Positions 11,480 to 23,956 of a stretch of DNA of 64,000 nucleotides are shown here, one piece after another. Both the position numbers and the translations under genes were made by a program. The notes under the pieces are model-generated. The model was not told where the DNA came from and did no database searches. It saw only the letters and a program-made list of their open reading frames with translations. Within the stretch, counting starts at the first letter, position 1, and every line of letters starts with the position of its first letter. Origin of the DNA: Rhizophagus sp. LPA8_4_AMF (Eukaryota > Glomeromycota > Glomeromycetes > Glomerales > Glomeraceae); NCBI GenBank assembly GCA_021464525.1, contig JADRCO010000034.1, positions 1 through 64,000 of the forward strand, in the 5' to 3' direction.

Positions 11480-13023
11480 AATTTCAGTACAAGACTTGGT
11501 TATAAGAAATAAAACTGTAAGTTTGGAAAAAAGTATTGTAAAGATCTTCTCTATATTTCACATCATTACAATCATCTGAAAAAAAGAATATTCAATAAGC
11601 TACATCTTTTAATAAAATGAATAAACAAAATATAGAAATAATCTAAATTTACTTCACCAATCATCCATTTCTATTTGAGGTGAGGATAGGTAATTAAAAA
11701 TGAGGAAAATATAGATACTCATATTTTCATCAAGTGTTTTTAAAAAATTTGATTTGTAAACTAAATGCATATTGTAATTATACATCAGATAGTTGATAAT
11801 TAGCCACTTTTTTTGAATAATTTTGATGCTTTGACATGATATTTTCTACTCATAATTCATTTTTTACTATGAGCTCTTCAAGTGGTATAATTTCAACTAA
11901 ATATTCCAGGTCTGGTTGTCATAATTTATTTATGGTATTGATTGAATTGTTAAAATATTTTTCAATATTTTCATACCAAAATAGCAAAATTTAAATCACA
12001 TACCAGAAAAGATGAATATATTATTGTTGTTAAAAGTAATTTTTCTCTTTTGTTGTCCAAAATATTTCATATTTAATCAGATATCTGGTGGTAAAAGTTA
12101 GAATCTAATAAAGTTTTCCAAGTCATATTAATTTAAGAACAAATTTTTTTAATACGCTATAATACAGAATAAATTATTATAATGGAAAATAATTTATTAT
12201 TACCTTTCACTCAAATAATCTACATTTTAGATTTCAAATATTAACGTATGGTATCCAAATCAGAAACATAGAAATTTTATTCAATGTCCCAATTTTTGAA
12301 GAATCTCATTATACCAAATTTTAAAATCATACACCATTTAACAAAGTAAATCACATAAGTCTTATTATATATAATAACTTTTGTTAAAAAAAAAAAAAAA
12401 ATTAAAAATTAAAAAAAAAATCCAATCCAAACGAAGATATTACCTTAAAGGTTCTTAAGTAAATAAATAATTTCATGTAGTAGATGATTTACGTTCTTTA
12501 GTATCTTGATTTTTTACATTATACCACTATTATACCAGGTTTTATTACCAACAAACTTTCTGTTTGATTGGTTATTATATCAATGGCTGACTGCATTCAG
12601 TTTCTTATTAAATAAGTAGGTCTCATTTATAAGGACGTCTTTTCACAAGATTTAACTCACAACTAAATGTACAGTACAGTAATCACTAATATACAGTACA
12701 ACCAATGTAACCAAATTTAAAATTTAAACTTAATATATTATAAACCTTTTTTATTAATTTATGTAGTTTCCTTATGAAGATGTCTTTGGTGACTTAATTC
12801 TATGTTATTTGAAAAATTACATTATTTATTTATTTTATTTAATAATTAATCATTTTTATATTTAGCACCAAATTTATTGTACATCCGATAATTCCGATGT
12901 GTTCATGGATTGACAATACGCATAATTTTTAGCCCAACTGCATTAACTTATTGCTAGTATAAATTTGATCAAATTGTATTACATTACGAACTTTTTTTTT
13001 CCTCCTAAACATCATTTTAAACA
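11480..13023. other. AT-rich intergenic stretch, probable promoter region of the following gene
   Basis: No coding signal was seen. The last 50 bases before the ATG at 13024 contain a T-rich run (CTTTTTTTTTCCTCC), as is common in fungal core promoters. Confidence 0.35.
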
Positions 13024-14493
13024 ATGTCTTCAAAATTTTTGACAGACTTATCTAGTGATTATGAAAAACTTTTTGAGACAGAATTAGGATACGATGTTAT
13101 CATTTATGCTGGAGAAGAACCAAATGTTAAAGAAATTCATGCTCATTCTAATATTTTGTGTATCAGATCTCAATATTTTCGTTCCGCATTTTTTAATGAG
13201 TGGGCTGAGAAAAAAGATGGGAAATTTATTTTAAAGAAACCAAATATTACATCTCACTTATTTAGTATCATTCTCAGGTAATTTATACGAAAATTTCTTT
13301 AATATTTGTTTATGCATTTTATTTATTTATAATTAATAATCTTTAATAATAGATTTATTTATTGTGGACATATTGAATTAAAGAATTTACAAGGTCCTGA
13401 AATATTGAAACTTTTGATAGCCGTGGATGAGCTTAATATTCAACAATTGATTTCTTATATTCAAGAATATTTGATTGAGCATCAAACTGAATTTTTGCAT
13501 CAGGATCCAGCTGGTATTCTTGAAGTTGTTTATCAACATGAAACATTTACAGATTTGTGGAATTTTTGTCTTGAAAAAATTTGTAAAGAGCCAGAAATTT
13601 TATTTAATTCAGATAAATTTATCAATTTAAAGGCACCTTTATTGGAATTATTATTAAAACGAGATGACTTAAATATAGATGAGACTATAATTTGGGAAGG
13701 TTTATTAAAATGGTGTTTTTCTCAACAAAATATCATAAATGATCCAACAAAATGGAGTAAGGAAGATATTAAAAAGATTGAAAGGTTGCTACATAGATTT
13801 ATTCCTTTAATTAGATTTTATGATATTGAACCTGCGAATTTCTTTTACAAAGTTTATTGTTACAAAGAAATATTGCCTCAGGATTTAATTCATAATCTTT
13901 TGGAGTTTCACATAGTTCCTTATATGAAATTCAAAACTAATGTAGTATCTTCAAGAAAATTAAACTTGAAATTTAAACTTGACTCAACATTAATTGAATC
14001 AAAACACATTCCTTTATTTTCTTCATGGATTGATAAAAAGGATTCCTCTTATGATAAGAATATGATCCCTTATGAATTTAAATTATTATATCGTTCAAGT
14101 AGAGATGGATTTAATTGTAAGACTTTCCATGGAAATTGTGACAATAAAGGAGCTACTATCTGGGTAGCAAAAATTCAAGGTTCAACACAGCTAATTGGAG
14201 GGTATAATCCACTTGATTGGAATGGACGTGGTATTTGGAAAAAAACTGCAGATAGTTTTCTATTTAATTTTACAGATGGAAAAAATATTTCTAGTGCAAA
14301 ATTAGGTTATGTTAATGATACAAATCATGCTATTTACTGCAATAATAATTATGGGCCATATACAGGTGATTTAATTTGCCGGGGTTCTAATGATTGGACT
14401 TATTATACTAATAGTAATTATTATCCTAACATGATTATTCCAGAAAATTTTATAGTAGAAAATTATGAAGTATTCCAAGTGATAAGACAGTAA
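13024..14493 (+). CDS. BTB-BACK-TLDc domain protein (diverged paralogue)
   Basis: Two exons, 13024-13277 and 13353-14493, are joined across a 75-nt intron (GTAATT...AATAG) and give 464 aa. The BTB domain spans about residues 7-95 (YDVIIYAGEEPNVKEIHAHS, then CIRSQYFRSAFFN). The BACK region is about 115-240 (EIIWEGLLKWCF-like helix, FIPLIRFYDIEPANFFYKVY). The TLDc domain is about 300-462 (FKLLYRSSRDGFNCKTFHGN, LIGGYNPLDW, NNNYGPYTGDLICRG). The intron lies at the same codon, with the same phase (AG|A, Arg), as in every other BTB-TLDc gene of the window. The sequence is much less similar to the array genes than the gene at 6-7.5 kb is, so it is an older paralogue. A role as Cullin-3 adaptor or TLDc protein is family-level inference. 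Confidence 0.9.
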
Positions 14494-14646
14494 AATATTA
14501 CTATTTGTTAATATATAAAAATTTTTGATGAAAGATTTTTTTTTGCTTAAATAAAGTTTACTTTTAAAATGAAAGTATTAAACTAACAGAAGTATTTTAC
14601 TTGGTATTCGTTAAAAAAAATTATTTATTATACATAAAAATAAATT

Positions 14647-14808
14647 TTAAATACTATACTTTTCCATCAATTTACGAATGAGCCAATCAGAATATTGATT
14701 CTCTTCATTTGTAATCGTAAGAAGTTGGTTATTTAATTTAGATTTATTCCAAATAATTTTTTCTAAAATTAAAATCTTCGAACATTTACCTCTCCAATTA
14801 TGTTTGAC
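14647..14808 (-). other. possible terminal exon of an unrecognised or decayed gene
   Basis: After an acceptor-like AATTTCTAG on the minus strand, 53 codons are open up to a TAA at 14647-14649. They have a natural composition (VKHNWRGKCSKILILEKIIW, then EENQYSDWLIRKLMEKYSI). The sequence upstream (14860-15090, minus) is only partly open and does not join cleanly. No family is recognised. Confidence 0.3.
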
Positions 14809-15602
14809 CTAGAAATTTTTTAATTATTATTTATTTTATTGATTTACTTTATATAGGCCATAAAACTAACGTTACGACTTAAAAATTTCTTTAAATTGCA
14901 TATTTCTTAATAAAATATTTGACGAACATTTGCAAAATATATTCCAAATATAAAAGCGTTGTAAATTTAATGAAAAAAAAATTTTTAGAAGAGAGCTATT
15001 CTGATAATTTCGTGCAATATGTAAAGTGATTTTAAATTTGTTTTTTAATGTATAAAATTTAACAATGAAATTTTCTTTTTTTAATAACAAAGAAATATAA
15101 TTGATTTAACGCAATATTTTAATATACAATAAGAAACACTTAAAGTCACAAGTACAGTATAATATAAGAATAAGGTTGATAATGTGATTAACAATGTAAT
15201 TAATCAATTATATCTCACCTTTATTCTCTTTATATGGTTACTTTATTAATTAACTTGAAAATGATTACATTAAAACCTGAACTTTGACCGGGACCCAAGC
15301 AGATCGGCAACATTTACATGACTAGTGATGTATAATTCTGGTCGGAATTATTTAAAAAAGGAAAAATCTACAAGGCAATTCTGGTCATTCTAAAGCAAAC
15401 CTCTTAAATAATTTAACAATGAATTACTTCAAAATATTTAAAATGTACAGTATACTGTTTGTAATACTGTAGCTTGCAGCTTTCAAATAATTATTTATGA
15501 TTTTCTTTTTGTTCGAAATTAATAATAGCTTCTTGATAAACTTGGAACAAAGTTTTCTTTTTTAACGAGAACAAAAAATTAAGCATTAGCAAAAGAAATA
15601 GT

Positions 15603-15609
15603 TATAAAA
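15603..15609 (+). promoter_or_regulatory. TATA-like box
   Basis: TATAAAA lies 52 bp upstream of the ATG at 15655, a plausible core promoter for the small gene that follows. Confidence 0.4.
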
Positions 15610-15654
15610 GAAAGTATTGCTTTTGCAAAATTCTTTTTGATAATTCTCATTAAT

Positions 15655-15993
15655 ATGCAAACTACTATTTTCAACATCAACTTTTCGATCTTTGATAAAA
15701 AATTCATCCCTGAATTTATTACACATAATGATCATTCTCATCCTGCCGAAATTTCCCAGATACTAGATGGTAATGAATTCTGGCCTAAACAATATAAATC
15801 ACATAATAAGGCCAAAAAATTCTTCTCTAAGTCTCTTAAAGTTTTAAAACGTAAATTCACTCGTAAAATTTGTGAAAGTAAAGATACAGTTATAACCGAA
15901 GGAACAATGATTTCAAAAATCGCTTATCGTACGAAAACTTCAACTGATAAGAGTATAATCAAAATTAATGAGATTTACGATATTAATTCTTAA
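15655..15993 (+). CDS. small hypothetical protein, 112 aa
   Basis: A single open frame starts at the first ATG (MQTTIFNINFSIFDKKFIPE). The N-terminal third is mixed hydrophobic and acidic (HNDHSHPAEISQILDGNEFW). The middle is strongly basic (KAKKFFSKSLKVLKRKFTRK) and the tail is Ser/Thr/Lys-rich. There is no signal peptide and no known domain. Its sense-codon usage resembles the neighbouring real genes more than the AT-driven chance frames do, and a TATA-like box lies 52 bp upstream. It could be a lineage-specific gene. It could also be a chance frame. Confidence 0.45.
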   Translation: MQTTIFNINFSIFDKKFIPEFITHNDHSHPAEISQILDGNEFWPKQYKSHNKAKKFFSKSLKVLKRKFTRKICESKDTVITEGTMISKIAYRTKTSTDKSIIKINEIYDINS

Positions 15994-16072
15994 TTGTTTG
16001 TTGATAACAAAATTTCAGATTGTTCCTATTTTTATTCAGTTAAATGTGGAGATAAATATGGTTCTTTTATAA

Positions 16073-16225
16073 GGGCGTCCTTAACGTACAGTAAGGGTGT
16101 ACGATATTAACGTACGGACTGGCCCGAGTTTAGGAGTTATGCACTTGCACGTGATAGCGTTAACGTTAACACCGGCCAGTTCGTACGTTAATATCGTACA
16201 CCTCCACTGTACATTAAGGAATCCC
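16073..16225. mobile_element. MULE-like MITE, 153 bp, with 9-bp target-site duplication
   Basis: The arms, about 52 bp, begin GGGCGTCCTTAACGTACAGT on the left and GGGATTCCTTAATGTACAGT on the right (read inward). They continue with the shared GTGTACGATATTAACGTACG, with about 7-8 mismatches over the arm. The element is flanked by CTTTTATAA at 16064-16072 and again at 16226-16234. A 9-bp duplication with long terminal inverted repeats is typical of Mutator-like elements. There is no coding capacity, so it is non-autonomous. Confidence 0.8.
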
Positions 16226-16234
16226 CTTTTATAA

Positions 16235-18295
16235 TGTTCTAATGCTTCCGCTATAAAAGAAAATTTTTATGATTCTACTAAAGTGAGAGTTTCTTCCTGT
16301 TCAAGGTAAGACTAATGTTTTAAATATCAATCACTCGCTTCATTTATTAAATATTATATATACTTGTATACTTTTGTAAAAAAAAAATGTAATATATATA
16401 TTAAGATTTGTAATATTATACAAAATATAAAATTTAGCCAGTTATCTAATAACATTGTAAAATCGATAATTTAAATTGTTTAATTTAATATCTTTACAAA
16501 AAAAAATTTTGATAACCCTCCTTTGATATTACACTTAAGTATAACAATCAAGCCACGTAATGATTTGCTTGATATTTTATAAAATTATAAACAAAATAAT
16601 ATATAACTAACTGATCAGCGCGCGATTTTTTCTTTTTTTCAAAATATGTAATTGGAAATTGTGAATAAATTAATTAATAATTTATTGATTCATTTATTGA
16701 TATAATAATTCAGATTTAAGTATTATAGCCCTATAAAAAAAGTCGATCCTTTCATCATTTTCCGTAAAAGGCTCATATTTCCGGAATTAATAACCTTATA
16801 TCACGAAACATATCGAATAATTTACATTTTCCATGAATGGATCCGTGAAAGGCTCATTTTTACGTAGTTTTATATAAATGTTTGCCTTGATAAAATTTTA
16901 GAATTATCATAACTGCGAAATTACAATATTAAAATAACAAGATTTCGCGAATAAATCATATGATTTTTACTTAAAAATATTGTCATTATTAAAAATTTTG
17001 GGATGAGTTGCCAATAATTTTAAAGAAATTTATTCCATACTGCATTTCTATGCCAATAAAAAAAAGGGGGAATATAAATATATTAGTAAATCAAATATTT
17101 TTATAATTCATGAAATATATTTAAGCGCCCGAAATAAGAACCCGGGTTATGGCCATAATTATGCAAAGAGAAAATACGAAATAATAAATTATTAAATTTC
17201 TTACGTTCTTGATAATAAAATCTTTAATATTAGGATCAATATATATGGCAATTAGTGTAGTGTAATGGTAAGATTTATTCATCAAATCCACAGTATTACT
17301 ATCTCTATTTATATAAAACTAATTATACCTTTTTAAGAATTTTATGTTTTTGGATTTTTTTGCTATTTATGACGAATAAAAGTCAAATGAGAAAAATGAT
17401 ATATATTGAATCATCAAAAAAATTTCACACTTATTATTTAATTTCCTTAAATTGGTCGTCAAATACATCTTGTAATTCTTGATTTAGTTTGTTATTTGAT
17501 TTCAGCAGCAAGTTATACTTACATATCTTGAAATTATCACCTAATTCTCTACATAAATTTTGTGTTATTAGCACTATTCTTTTATTAATAGTGTATATAA
17601 ATTTTAAACTGTTTCAAATAAAAGTTTTTGAAATATAAAATCAATAAGGATTTTTTCTTTTATTTAATTGGTGAGTAAAACTGTAAATGTATTATTATTA
17701 TGGTAATGTACAAGAATGATTAGAAAAAAGTAATGGATGTTTATAGAATATAAGTGTTATAATTAAATTAATTATAATATAATTGTTATTATTATTAGTG
17801 GTTCACAACACATTAAATTATTTCCTAATTAATTAGTTATACACAAAGTTTTAAATTTTTATTAAGTCATGTGATATCAATGTAAAATTATTAGTCATCT
17901 TTGTTAAAAATTTAAATAGAAAACTTCCAAAAAAAGCGTGTCAAACCAATTATTATTTAATTATATTAATAAATTGACAAATTTATATAAAATTAATTTT
18001 TTAAAACATAAATCTGTGTCAGTTAAATGCTTTACAATGCAAAATGTTTCAAATAAAATCGTTTTCTAATATAATCTAATATTAATATTAGGAAATCATG
18101 ACCTCAAATCTTCATAATGTTATAAAGAAAAAAAAAGTATAAAAAGTAATTGTTTGACTTTTGAATTTTTTATAAAAAAAAATAATAAAAAAAATCTTCA
18201 TTGATAAAAAATTCATAGATAAAAATTCATTGATAGAAATTAATAAAAGAAATATTAATATATTATAATAATAATAAATAATAACAATAATAATC
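16235..18295. other. AT-rich intergenic stretch with one orphan open segment
   Basis: On the minus strand, 17434-17612 is open and reads FIYTINKRIVLITQNLCREL and NNKLNQELQDVFDDQFKEIK before a stop. It looks like the end of a coiled-coil protein but has no start, so it is probably a relic. The word GTAAAAGGCTCAT or a close match occurs twice, near 16765 and 16851. Confidence 0.3.
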
Positions 18296-19264
18296 ATGTA
18301 CCAATCAAAGCGACCATATAATAAGGATTGTTGTAAATATAAATCTTCATATCCTAAATCCTCACATCCTAGGCAAGTGAAATTATCAGCATCTTCAGAA
18401 TCTTCAGAATTTATGAAAAAGGATCCACTGGCAGCATCTTCTGAACCAATGAAAAAGAATTCACCAACAGCATCTTCTGAACCAACGAAAAAGAATAAAA
18501 GAATTGAAAATATACCTACTGGAGTATGCATCCATTGCCATCAGAAAAAACCTGTTAAATTAGGAGAATGCTATGAATGTTATCAAAAAAAGAAGAATCC
18601 ACCAGCATTTTCAGGGCTGAAGAATAGAAATGTTGAAAATATACCTACTGGAGAATGCATCCATTGTCATCAGAAAAAACCTGTTAAACTAGGAGAATGC
18701 TATGAATGTTATCAAAAAAAGAAAAATCCACCAGCATTTTCAGGGCTGATGAATAGGAATGGAAGGATTGAAAATACACCTACTGGGGAATGCATCCATT
18801 GTCATCAGGAAAAACCTGTTAAATTAGGAGAATGCTATGAATGTTATCAAAAAAGGAATAATAGACGCTATAATAATAAAAAAGAATGCCCTGAATGTAA
18901 AAAAAGAATTAAAGGGATGAACGGTATGGTAAATGATAAAATTTGTGATAGTTGTTGTACGAAATACCAAAGGAGATTTGAAAATTTTAATAATCCAGTG
19001 ACGTGTAAAACATGCTTTAAGCAAAACCAACGTCAAAATATGTATAATGAAAACAAAACTTGGTTTTGCTCATTAGATTGCATGTATGCAAAAAAAATAT
19101 TAAATGAAATTAGAAAAGAAAAAACTGTTAATAAGGAGAGAATTTCTATTTTATTGAACAGGTTTACAAGTACAAATAAGAATGCAGGATCAAGTTATAA
19201 CCTTACTCCAGAAAGGATTATGAAAAAATTGGAAAAAAATATGAGACTGTGCATGTGGATGTGA
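18296..19264 (+). CDS. Cys-rich protein with three zinc-ribbon-like repeats, 322 aa
   Basis: Single-exon frame from an ATG. Residues 31-66 hold three 12-residue Ser-rich units (ASSEPMKKN type). Residues 71-112, 114-155 and 159-187 are three near-identical copies of a module with CIHCHQKKPVKLGECYEC, that is C-x2-C-x10-C-x2-C, expected to bind one zinc each. A different Cys-rich part follows: CPEC at 198-201, CDSCC at 217-221, CKTC at 237-240 and a final CSLDC at 258-262. The C-terminal tail is basic and helical. DNA repeat units start at 18506, 18635 and 18770 and differ by only a few bases, pointing to recent duplication or homogenisation. Function is unknown; a nucleic-acid- or protein-binding zinc protein is inference. 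An antisense open frame at 18112-18531 is a shadow. Confidence 0.75.
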   Translation: MYQSKRPYNKDCCKYKSSYPKSSHPRQVKLSASSESSEFMKKDPLAASSEPMKKNSPTASSEPTKKNKRIENIPTGVCIHCHQKKPVKLGECYECYQKKKNPPAFSGLKNRNVENIPTGECIHCHQKKPVKLGECYECYQKKKNPPAFSGLMNRNGRIENTPTGECIHCHQEKPVKLGECYECYQKRNNRRYNNKKECPECKKRIKGMNGMVNDKICDSCCTKYQRRFENFNNPVTCKTCFKQNQRQNMYNENKTWFCSLDCMYAKKILNEIRKEKTVNKERISILLNRFTSTNKNAGSSYNLTPERIMKKLEKNMRLCMWM

Positions 19265-19278
19265 TTTAATTATTGAAA

Positions 19279-19433
19279 GCATAAATAATTGATAATTTAA
19301 TGGGTTAATTATGGTTAATTATAATTCATAATATGATGGAAGCATAAATAATTGATAATTTAATGGTGGTTATAAAATAGTAAATGGATTAATTCATAAT
19401 ATAGTGGATAAAGCATAAATAATAATTTAATGT
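19279..19433. repeat. short repeats downstream of the zinc-repeat gene
   Basis: GCATAAATAATTGATAATTT starts at 19279 and 19342. A shortened form starts at 19413. The units are 60-70 bp apart and also share TTAATTCATAATAT words. Confidence 0.65.
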
Positions 19434-22400
19434 ATGGTTAAATATAGTGAATAAATAATACATATATATAATATATAAACATACTTAATAGTTGTGAACT
19501 TGTAATAAACCCAACTGATACAATTTATGACAGTTATGAAAATTATAGATAAAAAAGCAAATATTTCAACTTCACAACTTAACATTTTCAAGCACTTTCA
19601 CACTTTAACTTTTATAAAGCTTCAACTCAAAATTTGGTAACATTGTTTTCAAAAAAAATTTGCTGTTTACTACTAGACTTTGAGAATATGGGAGGGCTAT
19701 GAAGGTAGTAAATTCATTGAATATCCCACCATAATTATTCATATCATTCTCAGGTAACATATATAATACACAAATATAAAATTTAGTTAAATACTAGCCA
19801 AATAGTGCAGACATTGCTATATTTTAATATATAATTGTATTGACAATTTAATATAAATTCTATAATGTCGAACATTATTATTATGCAAAACGTCAGTGAG
19901 ATTTAAAGAAAAAATTTCATACTTCTATTAAATAAACTAAGGAAATATTGAAAGAAGAATTTTGTGCTGCTAATAGACCACTAATTTTTTGATCTCTTTG
20001 CTTTTCACAAAGTTCTTTCTTTTGAGTTAAAGAGTTTTTTTTTTATTATTTGTATCTTTGTTTTTTTCTCATGCTAAATTAGATTAAAAAAGTTAAAGAC
20101 GCATTAAAGAAATGCTTAATTGACATAATTATTTTGAACTCCAAAATAATTAATGCATCGTATCAAAGATTTTTTAATTATAGTGGAAAATCCAGTATAT
20201 ACAGTATATCAAGGTTCTTTTTAAATAAAGTTCCATTTTTAATTCTCCATAACTTTTAATATCTAATTTACTAGTTCAAGTATGAATTTAGCAGCCCAAT
20301 CCCTGGAATGCCTTAATAGGATTCCGAAATTTATATAAAGTGGTAAGGTAGCGAGTATGCGTATTTTTGACCCAAAAAATCGTGTAGATCCTTCCTTTTT
20401 TAGATAATTTTAGTTAATGCCAGTCAAAATTTATTACCTATTTTAGACATTAGCATAATTTCGGCCCTGAAAAACGAATAAAATTTTTTTTTTTTTGATT
20501 AGCAACGCATTCTTTATTAAATTGAAAAATGCCTTAACAAAAGATAACATCAAAAAGTAATAATGTATAGCCAAATACAATATAAAGAAAGTATAACAGC
20601 TATAACTAATCCACATACTGTAACATATAGCTGTAAAACTAACTAAAATAAAGGTCTAATTGTATCGAAATAACATACTCTATTTTCTCCTATATTTTTC
20701 TTTGTATTTGTTGTTACCCTTCTTCTTCGATTGTGCACTACACGTACCCTTCTGCTGTACTATTTATATTTAATTCCCGCTTCTTACCCTCTTTTTGTTA
20801 CTCGAAGTTGGTTCTTCTGTCGGTTTTTGTAGTTTTGGTTACTGTTTGAGCGCTGCAACGATGGGGTGGTAATCAAAATCAAATATATGAATAGTCTCCG
20901 TAGGATTTATTATTGATCAATTTTTTGTGATCATCATATATATTGAGATATACTAAAAATTGACTTTTATATGTATTTTTTATTAAAATTGATGTATTTT
21001 TAAATTTCCATAAATCGAAATCTCTTCCCATTATTTACATTGTATATTTCTGCAGGAACAATCCAAACAATCATCTCTTACACGTAACACCTTTCTTTTT
21101 CTCTCCAAAGATATTCCCGCTCTGAGAGAACCTTTAGATGCTTCTCTATGATAAAGAAAAAATATTCTTTGTTGTTTTTCAAAAAGAGAGGTGTTACATT
21201 GTTTTCAAGTTATTGTGTATGTTTTTTAACTTTTTAGTATTACCTAAAGTTTTACGATTTCGGATTTTTTAATGGGAAAATTCTTCCTACTTCAAGGCGT
21301 TCTCGACAATTAAAAAAACACGTACATCACATCTCTTTTGAAAAAATGTTTGGTAAATGAAATTTAAATATTTGTATACGAGATTAATATATTTTTCGAA
21401 ATTAATGTGTTAAATATTGATTGGTATCAAATTTACAAAAATGTGAAAATTACATGAGATTGATTTTATTAGTCCATTGACCCCCCCCCCACTGCAACGA
21501 CCTCATCCTCTTTAAATCTTGTTGGTAAGTCATAGAATATAATATCACGTGATACTGGCGCTAATCCTTCTCTTTTAATGACGTCACTCAATCGAAGTAT
21601 AAATCTTTTTAAGAAATCGATGTTTCATATTTTGGATTATCTGACCAGAATGATTATTTTTTATTAGAATTATGCATCTATATCAAATAACCTCATAATT
21701 TGTCATGAAATTGGCACACAATAAAAACGATTCTTTTATAATCTTATTATTTAAAACTGAAATATTTTTTCATATACCCTTTCAATTAAGTTTACTAATG
21801 TAAAGATTTACGCGAATACTCGGTTAGATACTTGGCGATTTCAGACCGATTTTTGCAGATCTCTGATTTTTTTGACAATATTCACACTTCCTAATACATC
21901 AATAAAATAGACTCTTGATAAGTGGCTTGTAATGATGATATAGGTACTTTAAAAGAATATTAAAAAAAAGTAAAAATTTATCGGTTTTATCGGTTTTTTC
22001 GATTTTAAATTTGACAAAAGCACTCATATGATCATGTGATTTACGATCACTTAAAATTTTAATATGATAATACGATTATTATTATTTTTTTTGTAACGCG
22101 TCTCTGGCGTTTCAACTATCAATACCTTTCGTATCCCTGGCTATTAAAAAGAAATAAAATTTTACAAAGTTACTTAATACTTTGGTAAAAGGAAATTTAT
22201 AATGTGTTTATTTGGATAAATGACTTTCATGATTAAAATATAATAATATTTTTGTATTAATCATACATGATATGTTTCCTGTTTTAGGGATCTAATAGGT
22301 TATAATGAATATAAATCCATAATAATATTAAATAATAAAAAACAGTATTGCAAAGGATACAAAAAAAAAAGATAATTTCGTTCGTCACTAATGGAAAATC

Positions 22401-23956
22401 ATATCGTACCTGTAATATCTGTCGCTAACGAAATTAACCTATAAAAAGGCAAAATCCTGCAGATGGTGATCAAATGATTGAATTGCGCAAAAAAAGTAAT
22501 AATTAATAATGGATACAGAACAAGAAAATAACGTTAATTCAAAAAAGTTTTCCAAAGAAAATGCCGATCGTGTTGTAGAAATTTATATTTGATACAGATG
22601 ATATTTGATGCAGATGAATATATGTGGATGTATAATATTTTATATCGTTTAAATTTTGTTTGTATAAATCAATTTTTTTTTTATATATAATTAATTTTTA
22701 ATATTAATTTCATTAGCGAAGAATCGTGATATACAGTAGCCAATGAAATGATCGGTTTATTATAATATGTATAAATTATTTATTAAAGTACCGTAATCTA
22801 AATGTTTAGTTATAGAGATATATGCATAACTAGTCCGGTCTCAGTTCAAGTTGAAATATCGATTTTTCTGGTCGGCCACCCTACAATCATGATATTTTAC
22901 TCCCTAAAAATATTGGCTGTAGAGGTTAGAATTAAGGTTACCCGGTAAAACCATTTAGACGTTTAAACAATAAGGTATCTAATGCGTGCCGGAAATATGA
23001 AACTGCTTTACATGATCCCCTACGATTATATAATCAAGTAAATCAAAGATTGGTACAAAACTGCAGCTAGATTAATTTATGTATTAACAGGTTAATTAAC
23101 CAGTCAATTTATTAACCGTTAAGGCTAATAATTTGACCGGTTCCAATCTTTAAATAGTTACAGAGTAACCGTTTTTAATAGTAACAAATGAATTTGTACA
23201 AAATGAAAAAATTTGGGATCGGTAATTTGTCCTCCATTAAGTGTTAGATTTTAAGATAAATCATACTAAAGTTAGTTAAGCGTTTATTTATTCAATGTTA
23301 CACATGCTTTATATTACAGAAATTTTAATAAAAAATTGATTTTCAAAGTACAAATATTTTTATCACGTGCATGTCAGCATCCTACTTTCATTGGTGGAAA
23401 ATTTTTGACATTTCTTATAATAATAAAAAAACGAAACATGCAATTACTTCATAGTCGTTTAATGATGTGTGTCACATCTATGAGGAAATTTATTATATTT
23501 AATGTGATTGTGAACAAATAATAAATGAGCGACGCAATTTACCGAACATTTTTACTTATTTACGATATTTATATTATCGCGATGATCTAAAATTATCCGA
23601 AATATCGTGTTTTCTTATTTATAATCAATAAAGTTGTTTCATATCAATAATAAATATGCTAATCGAGTTAATTTTTTCTTAAATAGAAAATTAAACAATG
23701 TTATAACATGTGTACGTACGTAATTAGTATCAAAAGTGTACAAGTTAATCAAGCTAATCATACTTATTTTGGTTATCTGGATTATTTCTTTGTTATGAGG
23801 GACCGATAATATTCTAAAATTGTCGTTAATAATGGAAAATTTGTAATAAGGAATATCGGCTGGTTAAATATATAAATAAGGAGATATTTTACCTTGACTC
23901 TATATCAAAATATTGAAACCAGTATCAATTGCATTACAATTTCGATAAAGATCAAA
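19434..23956. other. long intergenic stretch with scattered relics
   Basis: No intact gene was seen. It holds: a possible dispersed repeat at 20375-20480 with a partner at 36885-36990; a broken basic coding tail on the minus strand at 20690-20870 (KPTEEPTSSNKKRVRSG and SKKKGNNKYKEKYRRK); an inverted repeat with arms at 21086-21107 and 21183-21202 (GTAACACCTTTC against GAGAGGTGTTAC); an 11-C run near 21481-21491; and a Cys-motif relic at 22372-22430. Confidence 0.4.
23871..23878 (+). promoter_or_regulatory. TATA-like box of the glycosyltransferase gene
   Basis: TATAAATA lies 86 bp upstream of the chosen ATG at 23957. Confidence 0.45.

Noticed and set aside
18112-18531. Long antisense open frame over the zinc-repeat gene start
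   Set aside because: Its repeats (SEDA..., FFFIGSEDA) mirror the sense-strand Ser-rich units; the sense protein has clear Cys modules, so this is a shadow.
21481-21491. Run of C residues
   Set aside because: A homopolymer without a second copy or context; probably neutral or a sequencing artefact.
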